A stretch of 64,000 bases of DNA, from NCBI GenBank assembly GCA_951804985.1, contig OX638130.1:120355593-120419592 (forward strand), in the 5' to 3' direction. Below are positions 23,501 to 32,220 of the stretch, piece by piece (positions within the stretch are counted from its first letter, which is position 1; each line of letters begins with the position of its first letter). The DNA is from Dryomyza anilis. Its lineage: Eukaryota > Arthropoda > Insecta > Diptera > Dryomyzidae. The notes under the pieces were generated by a model, which worked only from the letters and a program-made list of their open reading frames with translations, made no database searches and was not told the DNA's origin. The position numbers were made by a program, and so were the translations under genes.

Positions 23501-24445
23501 ACTGCTACTTGGCATAGGAATTATTGTGACGTGCTAGATTTCCTATCAATTTAATGCATTTATCGGGAATCATTCACTGGCTGTGTGACATGTGAGCCTG
23601 CGCTACATTAAATCCCCGGATTAAGAAACAACTCGAGCAGTGCTAATATTGCATAAAATTCACAAAAGTACTGCGCAAATATTGCATCATTGGCTTAAGT
23701 AGAATTTTGACACCTAAAGATTTCCGGAAGAAAAAACATAGCGTCCAGTAGCCGTTCTTAAAGGGAAGTGAGTGCCTGGCTTAAAACTGCAACTGGACCG
23801 TTCTACGCTAAGCTACTTTAATTTCCTACATTTTTTTTGCTTTGTAGCCATTTCTGTACAAATCGTTTTGTGCACTGAGCTCTATGCGAAGCGTATTCAA
23901 TTTCAGTAAGTCGTATCAAATACGAACGAACCTAATGATGACGAAGCTGAAAAGATTTTATGACAATTATCGAAATTTTAGCATCGAATAATAATCCGGA
24001 ACATCCCTAAATTTTTGTTATTTCCTGTAAATTCTAACCTTCGAATGGTGTACTGTGCTCGAAGATATTTTGCAGAGAGTTTGTAAAAGAAAAATAAAAT
24101 TCTAAATTTCAGGAAGAATTCGCAAATGTGTCATAAGAATAAAATAAATTTGAGCAATTTGCAAATGTGAAATAGTATATATCACGTTTGCTTTTCACCT
24201 ATTAAAACAAATGTTTACTAAAATATCAGAATTCCGAAATTATTAAAAAGAAATACTTGTTATGATTTTTACTAGAAGGATATATGTATTTCCGATTAAA
24301 AAATAAACAAAAGTAATAATAATCAACAAATTTGTAATAGTCGCGGACATTTTTCTTGAGTTTATAAATATAATAAACATAACTACTGCGATTCAAGAAA
24401 AATATGACCTATAACATTTTGAGAATGAAGAACTTTTCTTCGGCA
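20566..24445. other. Intergenic, no gene seen
   Basis: AT-rich with diverged AATTC/TTCAA-rich segments (20800-21060) possibly related to family E. A weak match to the MITE family C phrase (CATAACCTTGCCAATTCCATGACCAACATGATC) lies at about 21098-21130. The longest open frame (129 codons, minus, 23126-23515) shows no domain. Confidence 0.45.
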
Positions 24446-24449
24446 ACTT

Positions 24450-25780
24450 AAAAATAATGTTTGGTATTTGTCAATCAAGTTGTTGTATTTTCTAATATCG
24501 TAAAGAGTACTGTGTTTCTGTATATCACATTGATTGCTTCTGAATTTAAAAGTTTTTTTTTGGATTTGAGAATTTCTTGCGGCCACGAACTTAATTTTCT
24601 GCGTCTCAATAAAAATATTTGCAATAACTCTTTGAGATTCAAGAACTTAACTTCTGCAATTCAAGCAACATTTTTGCTATTCCTTTTTTTATACAACCAG
24701 GTTGTTGTATTTTTAATATCATAAAGGTTTTTATTTTATGTATATCACTAAATCTTACGACCAAGAACTTAATTTTCGGCATCTTAATAAGAACATTTGC
24801 AATTACTCTTTGAGAACAATAACTTTACTTCTGAAATTCAAGAAGACTGTTTGAGATTTCATTTTTATTACCAGGCTTTTGTATTTTCTAATATCGAAAA
24901 TGTTTTTGTTTTATGTATATCACTAAGTTACCTCTTTTTTGCTTCTGAATTGAAGAAGTTTTTTTCTGGATTTGAGAATTTCTTGCGGCCACGAACTTAA
25001 TTTCCTGCATCTCAATAAGAACATTCAGAATTACTCTTTGAGATTCAAAAACTTAAGTTCTGCAAGTCAAGAATAATGTTTGCAATTCCTTTTTATAACC
25101 AGGTTGTTGTATTTTCTAGTTTTGGAAGGGTTTCTGTTTTATGTGTATCACTAAGTTACCTCTTATTTGCTTCTGAATTGCAGACGTTTTTTCTGGATTT
25201 CAGAAATACTTTCTCTTTCTCTTTTTTGCTTCTGAATTGAAGATGTTTTTTTCTGGATTTGAGAAATTTTTGCGGAAATGAACTAAATTTTCTGTGTTTC
25301 TAAAAGAATAATCGCAAACACTTTTTTATAACCAAGAACTTCTGCAAGTCAAGAAGAATGTTTACGATTTCTTTTTTAATCGGAAGGGTTTCTAATATCG
25401 GAATGGTTTCTGTTTTATGTATATCACTAAGTTGCCTCTTATTTGTTCTGAATTGCAGACGTTTTTTTCTGGATTTGAGAAATTCTTGAGAACCAAGTAA
25501 TTTGACAACTCTAGAAGAATGTTTGTAATTTTTTAACTTCTGCGTCTCAAGAATTATACTTGGAGAACAACGTACTTTACTTCTGCCACTCAAGAATAAT
25601 GTTTCCTTACTATTTTTAAGAACCACGAATTTTACTTGTGCAACTGAATGAGAATCTTTGCGATTACTTTCTTGAGAGCTTGTTCTATTTGCTTTATTAA
25701 AAATGTTTCGTATTTTATGTATATCACTAAGTTTCCTCAATTGATTTCTTCAATTGATAAGTTTTCTGTGGATTTGCGAA
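24450..25780. repeat. Degenerate tandem repeat, period about 170-280 bp
   Basis: About five diverged units. Anchors: TTGTATTTTCTAATATCG-like at 24482, 24702, 24873, 25107 and 25387; ATGTATATCACTAAGTT; CTTCTGAATT..AAG..GTTTTTTTCTGGATTTGAGAA; CATCTCAATAAGAACATTTG. Indels rather than clean length multiples separate the units, indicating an old satellite. Open frames on both strands are incidental. Confidence 0.7.
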
Positions 25781-25799
25781 GTTTTTAAGAAGATTTATT

Positions 25800-26900
25800 C
25801 TGTATGTGGGTATCAATGTGAAAAGCAGCTTTTATTCTATTAATAATTATTTTTATATTCTCGAAAAATTAATATTTAATTTTTTAGTTCAATTCTCTTT
25901 CGAAAACTGTACATATCCCTGTCGACAGGATACAGAACGGCAACTACTTGCGCAAGCCCGTACTTCGCCAAAGCGGAAATATACAAAAAGCATATATAAA
26001 ATTTTAATTAAGCAAAAATACCTAGACGGAAGTAAGCGGTCACGCCTCACAGATTCGCAGGACCACGTGCGACCAAATGCGTTTGCCGCACAACAATAGC
26101 TGCTGGCCAAAGGCGTTCGGAATTTGCTTACTAATGCACTTCCGGCGAAAGGACAAATTTTGTTGCGAGACAATTGAAGCGTGTGCCGAGTGTGTGCGCA
26201 GGACATTAACACACCCCAAATTATAATAAAAAGGATAATGCAATGCATAAATCACATTACGTATGCAAAAAGACAAAAAAATGATATACAAAATCTTTAT
26301 TGAATATGAATAAGTGATAAGTTGAAGAATAAGAGACAGCAATGCGTCAGTGAAATCAACACCCATTTCTTGCAGTGACATACATTACCAAGGAATTCCT
26401 TGAAGGTCTGCCCTGAAATGATGTATTGCACGATCGCCGTTGCCACCCCTTAAAAACGGTAAAGGAAAAATGAAATTTTTGGTTTCATGCATTGGTTTTT
26501 ACTTTTTGGGTGTTGTGATAATTAAATGGTTGCTTGGTAATACGATCAACGGTTATGCAAATAAATGTCTTTGGACGATGCCCTGCAAGTGTTTCATTTT
26601 AAGGGCTACGACGCGGGACTGTAAAGACACGCGCACCACCGGATATGGGTGTTTCATACTATGATGCATGATCAGCGAGTGTAAGAATTTGGAAATATGC
26701 TTTGTCGTTGTAAAGGTACAACAAAATAAACTCTCTTTAAAAATTCCAATAATAGTGTTTTCAAAAATTTTAATATATCTGAAAAATTTGTACAATATTT
26801 TTATTGAATACCCTCGTAGAAATTTACACTATCTTGTAAGTTAAATATACAACGATCAGTTACCGATCATGACCCTGGTATAATTTGTACTAATCCTAGG
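25800..26900. other. Unique GC-richer block, possible regulatory DNA
   Basis: About 25915-26200 is clearly GC-richer than its surroundings, non-repetitive, and contains CACGTG at 26064-26069. Overlapping frames of about 100 codons exist on both strands, but none is protein-like. It lies about 3.5 kb downstream of l(1)sc. A short weak match to MITE family C occurs near 26850-26900. Confidence 0.35.
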
Positions 26901-26929
26901 AGAAATTAGCAAATGTTATGAAATTTTAA

Positions 26930-27260
26930 AGGCATAATCCTGGCATTTTTGGGGATCGGGCAGAAAACATAAACCGATACAAACACTGCCTTTGTCTGTT
27001 TAAAATGTTTCTATACTATATTTCTAAATTTTGAGCCTTCTAAATATTCTGTTTTGGGTTTCAAAAATATAGCGAGACAAAATGTCTGTTATTTTTCCGG
27101 AATAGTACCAGCATATTTTTGCAAACATTTATAATAATGGAAGTATATGGGTAGCCTATGGTAGATTAACAAATTTTATTGAATTTTAAAGGAAGATTTT
27201 GAAACAAAATCCTTTTTAGTCTGCGTGAAATATTTTGATAATATACTTCTAAACATATAT
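26930..27260. repeat. Dispersed repeat family D, single copy
   Basis: Carries GGGCAGAAAACATAAACCGA, ACTGCCTTTGTCTGTTTAAA and ATGTTTCTATACT, shared with tandem copies at 48300-49470 and 54410-54920. Confidence 0.55.
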
Positions 27261-27429
27261 TTTACTTTTGAAAAGTAAGAAATGTTTATAAATTGAAAAT
27301 AGTTTAGGTTAATTTTTAAAAAGATTCAATGGAAGAGTTTTTAGAAAATGTTTATGACTATGGTTGATGAGTTTCAGAAGGTCGTTTTAAAGAAATGTAT
27401 AGGAAATATAAGGAAAAAGCTTAGTAAAG

Positions 27430-27763
27430 TCATTGGAAATGTATAGAAAAGGCACATAAAACATTAGGAAAGATATGGGAGATGTTTTGGAATGATATAG
27501 GAAAGGTATAGGAAAGATTGGGAAATATATAGGAGATGTTTTGGAAAGATATAGGAAAAGTATGGGAAATGTATACGAAAGGTGTACGAGGAAGGTATGA
27601 GAATGATATAGGAAAGCTATATAGAATGTAGAGACACACTATAGAAAACCTATAGGAATATTGTAGGATTGGTATAGAAAAAATATAAGATAGAGGGACG
27701 GTATGGAAATAGGAATGATATAAACACTTTTTAGTAAAAGTATAAGAAATATAAAAGAAAGGT
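27430..27763. repeat. Degenerate ATAGGAAAGGT minisatellite, left part
   Basis: Imperfect 10-12-bp units such as TATAGGAAAGG and TATGGGAAATG. The same unit resumes after the SINE at 27764-27953, so the SINE inserted into an existing array. Confidence 0.75.
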
Positions 27764-27953
27764 ATTTTTTTTTTTTTGGAATATCTACTAAGATCCACAG
27801 CACTCAGACAGACTATATCCATTGCACTGTGAAATCTATTAACTACGATTTTGTTGTTAATATCACCACGAGCGCCCATGCCCAAGCCGGGATTCGAACC
27901 CGAGACCTTCAGAATGCAAGTCCAGCGCGCTACCTTTGGACTGCTGAGGCCGG
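27764..27953 (-). mobile_element. tRNA-derived SINE, family B, complete copy
   Basis: Same element as 10080-10256 but retaining the bases missing there. On minus it runs from GCCGGCCTCAGCAGTCC through a consensus box B (GGTTCGAATCC) to a poly(A) tail (poly(T) at 27764-27777). I could not identify a target-site duplication in the repetitive flanks. Confidence 0.8.
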
Positions 27954-29085
27954 CTTTATATAGGAACGGTATAGAAAGATGTAGAATGTTATAGGACATG
28001 TAATGAAATGGTAAATAAAATGTAAAGGAAAGGTAAAGGAAAGGTAAAGGAAAGGTAAAGGAAAGGTAAAGGAAAGGTAAAGGAAAGGTAAAGGAAAGGT
28101 AAAGGAAAGGTAAATGAAAGGTAAAGGAAAGGTAAAGGAAAGGTAAAGGAAAGGTAAAGGAAAGGTAAAGGAAAGGTAAAGGAAAGGTAAAGGAAAGGTA
28201 AATGAAAGGTAAAGAAAGGGTAAAGGAAAGGTAAAGGAAAGGTAAAGAAAGAGTAAAGGAAAGCTAAAGGAAAGGCAAAGGAAAGGTAAAGGAAAGGTAA
28301 ATGAAAGGTAAAGAAAGGGTAAAGGAAAGGTAAAGGAAAGGTAAAGGAAAGGTAAAGGAAAGGTAAAGGAAAGGTAAAGGAAAGGTAAAAGAAAGGTAAG
28401 GTAAATGAAAGGTAAAGGAAAGGTAAAGGAAAGGTAAAGGAAAGGTAAATGAAAGGTAAAGGAAGGGTAAAGAAAAGGTACAGGAAAGGTAAAGGAAAGG
28501 TAAAGGAAAGGTAAAGGAAAGTTAAAGGAAAGGTAAAGGAACGGTAAAGGAAAGGTAAAGGAAAGGTAAAGGAATGGTAAAGGAAAGGTAAAGAAAAGGT
28601 AAAGAAAAGGTAAAGGAAAGGTAAATGAAAGGTAAAGGAAAGGTAAAGAAAAGGTACAGGAAAGGTAAAGGATAGGTAAAGGAAATGTAAAGGAAAGGTA
28701 AAGGAAAGGTAAAGGAAAGGTAAAGGAAAGGTAAAGGAAAGGTAAAGGAAAGGTAAAGGAAAGGTAAAGGAAAGGTAAAGGAAAGGTAAAGGAAAGGTAA
28801 AGGAAAGGTAAAGGAAAGGTAAAGGAAAGGTAAAGTAAAGGTAAAGGTAAAGGAAAGGTAAAGGAAAGGAAAAGGAAAGGTAAAGGAAAGTTAGGAAATG
28901 TATTGGAAAGATATGGAAAGATGTAGCAATTGTAAAGGAAAAGTAAAATAAAGTTAAAGGATCTGTTAAGAAAAGGTAATGGAAAGGTAAATGCAATGTA
29001 AAGGAAAGCTAAAGGAAATGTAAAGGCATTTTAAACAAAAGTTATAGGAATGATAGGAAATGTATTGAAAGATGTGGTAAAAATA
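27954..29085. repeat. 11-bp minisatellite (GTAAAGGAAAG)
   Basis: About 1 kb of highly regular 11-bp units with scattered variants (AATGAAAGG, AAGAAAGGG), degrading at both ends. The minus frame stays open for 335 codons as an LPFLYLSFTFP repeat because 3 x 11 bp equals 11 codons; I do not regard it as a gene. It ends about 550 bp from the l(1)sc stop codon. Confidence 0.95.
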
Positions 29086-29269
29086 GATAGTATTAGATAT
29101 GATTAGGTTCACTTTGATTATTATTTTTTTTTCTAGTTTTCTATTTTTAAAACAAAGAAATATCAACGTATTGAATGTTCAAATTGCCTATTAGTGCAAT
29201 AGCTGAAAAGTTGGAAGAACATTTTTGTAAATAAGAAAACTGTGTAAATTTTTGTTTTATATGTTTTTG

Positions 29270-29275
29270 TTTATT
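29270..29275 (-). terminator. Candidate poly(A) signal of l(1)sc
   Basis: AATAAA on the minus strand, about 365 nt after the stop codon and just beyond both proneural-box-like sites, so a transcript ending here would include them. No AATAAA was seen closer to the stop. AT-rich DNA makes chance hexamers common. Confidence 0.45.
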
Positions 29276-29343
29276 ATATAAATAGTTTGTGTAAATAAAA
29301 AATTAACAAATTTTTTATAAGGGTTCATGCTTAATACTAGTTT

Positions 29344-29356
29344 AGTGTCTTCCGTT
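29344..29356 (-). promoter_or_regulatory. Second proneural-box-like site in the l(1)sc 3' UTR
   Basis: The transcript strand reads AACGGAAGACACT, 11 of 13 matching the proneural box, with the full GGAAGAC core. It lies 52 nt beyond the first site. The surrounding sequence is partly duplicated, so the pair may come from a local duplication. Confidence 0.55.
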
Positions 29357-29395
29357 AACTTAATACTACTTATGAGCTAAAAATTGTTTTAAATC

Positions 29396-29408
29396 ATTGT
29401 CTTCCGTT
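29396..29408 (-). promoter_or_regulatory. Proneural-box-like site in the l(1)sc 3' UTR
   Basis: On the transcript strand it reads AACGGAAGACAAT, 12 of 13 identical to the Drosophila proneural box AATGGAAGACAAT. That motif was described in the 3' UTRs of achaete, l(1)sc and atonal and is complementary to the GY-box (GTCTTCC) of Bearded and E(spl) family transcripts. It lies about 230 nt after the stop codon. Confidence 0.7.
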
Positions 29409-29638
29409 TAAAATAATTTTTTAAAAACTAAAAATTAATTTAATACTCAAGGCACTGCTTCAGAGATATTTACAATATGTACAAATAGAGCACGATTTGC
29501 GGTTGACTAAACGAGAGTCGACAGTAGGACGCAAATTGGTGCCACTGGATGAGTGTGTCTCAAAATGATGATGTTGGTGATTTTTTGCAAGGCGGGTTGT
29601 AGAGATATCAAGCGAGTATTCAGCGTTTGGCGCGCTGT

Positions 29639-30544
29639 TTACTGCTCCTGCCACGAGGAAATGTAGTCCAAGAGCTCCTCATCATCGGGCTGCTCTTCGC
29701 TGGCGATTGGGCCATAGTTATCGAAAGGCTCAAATTTGAACTGCATCTGTTGGTGTTGCTGTGGCAGCTGTTGTTGTTGTTGCTGCTGCTGGTCTTCCAG
29801 CTTCAATGGTTGCAAGTAGTTGGCACCACCAATCGAGATGTCAGAGTCAGTGTAGGATGGAGTAGGTGAGGCGGATGCCTCTGAATGATAAGTGTGCGAC
29901 AACTGGTGGAATTGAGGATCGACTGGTGAGCCAATTGAGGAGTAGCCATAGTTGCTGCCATCATTGCTGCAGTCATCCAAGAATATGGCTGCTGCTGATG
30001 AGCGCGCCGATGCACCGCCCTCCTCAGAGTCGTCGAGCATATCTTGCAGACCACGAATGTACTCGACGGCAATGCGCAGCGTATCGACCTTGGAGAGTTT
30101 CTTGCTGGCGCCGCGTCCACCGTGCGACAGCGTATTGATGACCGCCTGTGGCAGATGCTGCCGCAAGTTGGAGAAGCCGTTGTTGACCTGCTTGACGCGG
30201 TTGCGCTCACGTGCGTTGCGGCGTGCGACAGAGGGCAGCTGCTCGCCGTACGGCATGTTGTTGTAGGCGAACTTCTTCTTGGCCATCATGGGGCCAACAC
30301 CGGAATCGATGTCATTGTTGTGTGCTGCAGATGCAGCTGGTTGAATGTTCTGCAGTTGGCTGGTGCCGAGCACTTTGGTGGGTGGTGCGGGTGCAATCAG
30401 CTGTTGCTGCTTGTATTGTGGCGCTTGCAGCTGCTGCTGTTGTTGCTGCAGCAGCAACATGTTGCCCTGCATCATTTGGAATTGTTGTTGCAGATGATGA
30501 TGTTGTTGCTGGAAGTTTGCTTGCGACATGCAAATGCTAGCCAT
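29639..30544 (-). CDS. l(1)sc: Lethal of scute: achaete-scute family proneural bHLH transcription factor
   Basis: The single uninterrupted exon encodes 301 residues. Family knowledge: achaete-scute proteins dimerise with Daughterless through the HLH, bind E-boxes in the nucleus and commit ectodermal cells to a neural fate. Seen: a Q/H-rich N-terminus (residues 11-50), a conserved NNMPYGEQLPSVARRN lead-in (95-110), basic region ARERNRVKQVN (111-121), helix 1 to about 132, loop with GGRGASKKLSK, helix 2 about 151-170 (VDTLRIAVEYIRGLQDMLDD), a second polyQ (252-259) and the terminal acidic box PDDEELLDYISSWQEQ (286-301). GTSQLQN, YGEQLPS, NNGF and the C-terminus agree with Drosophila l(1)sc rather than scute or asense. 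It is longer than the roughly 257-residue fly protein, mostly through Q-rich tracts. An in-frame ATG 57 bases upstream adds 19 unconserved residues; I chose the downstream ATG because it has context CAAGATGG and gives the family-like start MASIC. Confidence 0.95.
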   Translation of the reverse strand: MASICMSQANFQQQHHHLQQQFQMMQGNMLLLQQQQQQLQAPQYKQQQLIAPAPPTKVLGTSQLQNIQPAASAAHNNDIDSGVGPMMAKKKFAYNNMPYGEQLPSVARRNARERNRVKQVNNGFSNLRQHLPQAVINTLSHGGRGASKKLSKVDTLRIAVEYIRGLQDMLDDSEEGGASARSSAAAIFLDDCSNDGSNYGYSSIGSPVDPQFHQLSHTYHSEASASPTPSYTDSDISIGGANYLQPLKLEDQQQQQQQQLPQQHQQMQFKFEPFDNYGPIASEEQPDDEELLDYISSWQEQ

Positions 30545-30607
30545 CTTGTGTTTGTTTTGATGTGTTAATCCAAAGTAAATCGAAGATAATAAGATCCACA
30601 AATTGTT

Positions 30608-30645
30608 GTGTCTGCACTCGACGATCGTCCCTTAAGAACTGGCAC
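30608..30645 (-). promoter_or_regulatory. Candidate l(1)sc core promoter (Inr plus DPE)
   Basis: On the minus strand CCAGTT (A at 30640) matches 5 of 6 positions of the insect initiator TCAKTY. AGACAC starts exactly at +28 (30613-30608) and fits the DPE consensus RGWYV, the spacing that matters for Inr/DPE promoters. I saw no convincing TATA box at the expected distance. It would give a 5' leader of about 96 nt. Such short motifs occur by chance, so the call rests on the spacing. Confidence 0.35.
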
Positions 30646-31110
30646 AATTATTGAAAACGAAACGTTGCTGTAGACGACGAGAGAAGCAAATATTGCTTGA
30701 GAGTTGAAGTAGCAGTAGTAATAAAAAGTAGTAGTGCTGTAGTGAGTAGTTGTAGTTGACTGTATGGAATCAGATTCCGTAATGATACTCTTCGTCCTCT
30801 GGTGTGCCCTTAAGTACTCTTTTTCCTGTACCGTTCAACCGACCGACGACAATCGTTGTTGCTGTGGTGGTGGTTCTACGTTTGTTCGTTCTACATTCTG
30901 TGCAACGTGCGCTACCTGCTCGGTGTATTGTTGCTCAAGTGATCTTGCGCTATGCGAGAGAGCGAAGGAGGATCGTTGAAGAAAGAGTGCACTGGGTAGT
31001 AGAGCGAGAGCGAGCAAACGAACGGGCACAGGTCGACAGAGGTTCATGTGGAGTTTGGCAAAAGGCGCTGAACCGAGCGCCACTCTCTGTTAAAGGCAGG
31101 TAGTGGGAGC
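30640..31110 (-). promoter_or_regulatory. l(1)sc proximal upstream region with CAGGTAG and GAGAG motifs
   Basis: This GC-richer unique block lies directly upstream of the gene. It carries CAGGTAG twice, on the minus strand at 30918-30912 and the plus strand at 31097-31103. In Drosophila this is the optimal binding site of the early activator Zelda (TAGteam motif). GAGAG-type tracts (about 30953-30965 and 31000-31015) resemble GAGA-factor sites. Small open frames here are not protein-like. The regulatory role is inferred from motif content and position. Confidence 0.5.
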
Positions 31111-31379
31111 TGAAAGATCAGTCAGTCGGTGGTGCTGTTATTAATACCTAGAGCTAGCAATATTAAATTGTGGTTTTTAAAATATAATCAAAATTTTTAT
31201 CGCAATGATCTATATGTTTTATACTTAAGCGCCATGGTAGTTAAAGTATCTATTAAGTTGGATTTTGTATATTGTACTAAATTCAATATACATTTTCAAG
31301 AAACACGAAAATTTTACGATTGATATTTAAATTTTTGAAAATAGTATTTTAATTTTTAAAAATACTTCTAATATTGGTT
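31105..31379. other. Intergenic, no feature seen
   Basis: AT-rich transition from the l(1)sc upstream block into degenerate repeats; nothing recognised. Confidence 0.5.
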
Positions 31380-32220
31380 AGTAAGAATATAATTATTTTC
31401 CAATTCACTTTCATTTGAAATTCAAATATTTAATTTAATTTAACTTCAACGGATTCATTTTATTCTGTAATAAAAAATTGATTTCTGGCATAGGAAAAAA
31501 CTGACTTTATCGAATTGATAAAATTTCGAACGGATGTTGGAATGTATTTATTTGAAAAACTATGGAATTATTTTCTTAAACTACATTTTCTTCTAAATAA
31601 AAAATTTCAAAAAAGAAAAACAAATTGATTGAATTAAAATTTGAATACGAATTATTTTCCTAAATTCACTTTCCTTTGGAAGTCTAATATTTGACAATAA
31701 AAGTCGAATTATCATTTTTTTTAATATATTGTTGAATTAGATTGAATGATAAATACTCTGTATTGAAAATTCTGAAATAGAAAAAAACTGATCTGTAGGA
31801 TTGACTCGATTTCGAAATACAAAAAATATGATTTGTTTGAATTGAAATTCTGATCGTTCGGATATTGGGACCTTCCGCATTGAATTGAAAAACTAAAATA
31901 CAAAAACTATTTTGTTCGATTTAAAATTTTGAACGATTGGATATTGAAACCTTCCGCATTCAATCGAAAAACTTTGAATTTATGTTCCGTAATTCTCTTT
32001 TGTTCGATATGCAAAGTTTTGACAGTAACTATCGAATTAAATTCGTTTTACAGAACTCAAACAGATCGAATTATCATTGAAAATTTCATTGAAAATTTGA
32101 TTTCTGGAACAAAAAATAAAGGATTGATCGCATTTTTTCCTTTTATAAAATATTTTTTTCCGGAAACAAATATGTATATTCTGTAATTAGAAATATAATT
32201 CTGGAAATCAAATCCGTTTT
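31380..32220. repeat. Degenerate satellite upstream of l(1)sc
   Basis: Repeated phrases include GGATATTG..ACCTTCCGCATT..AAT.GAAAAACT (31859 and 31938, offset about 79 bp), AATTATTTTCC.AATTCACTTTC and TTGATTTCTGG. The units are old and diverged. Confidence 0.5.

Noticed and set aside
27989..28996. 335-codon minus frame of LPFLYLSFTFP repeats
   Set aside because: Direct translation of the 11-bp satellite; no flanking unique coding sequence.
29344..29408. GY-boxes (GTCTTCC) that miR-7 would target in l(1)sc
   Set aside because: GTCTTCC is on the strand opposite the transcript; the mRNA carries the complementary GGAAGAC, the proneural-box core.
29639..30544. Assignment to scute, achaete or asense
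   Set aside because: Residues around the bHLH (YGEQLPS, NNGF, RGLQDMLDD), the MASIC start and the ISSWQEQ end fit l(1)sc better than the scute sequence I recall (NNSF, ISLWQEQ).
29803..30568. Several long frames overlapping l(1)sc on plus and in other minus frames
   Set aside because: Shadows of the GC-rich, CAG-rich bHLH coding exon; none is protein-like.
30545..30601. N-terminal extension of l(1)sc by 19 residues from an upstream in-frame ATG
   Set aside because: The extension is not conserved, while the downstream ATG has a good start context and a family-like N-terminus.
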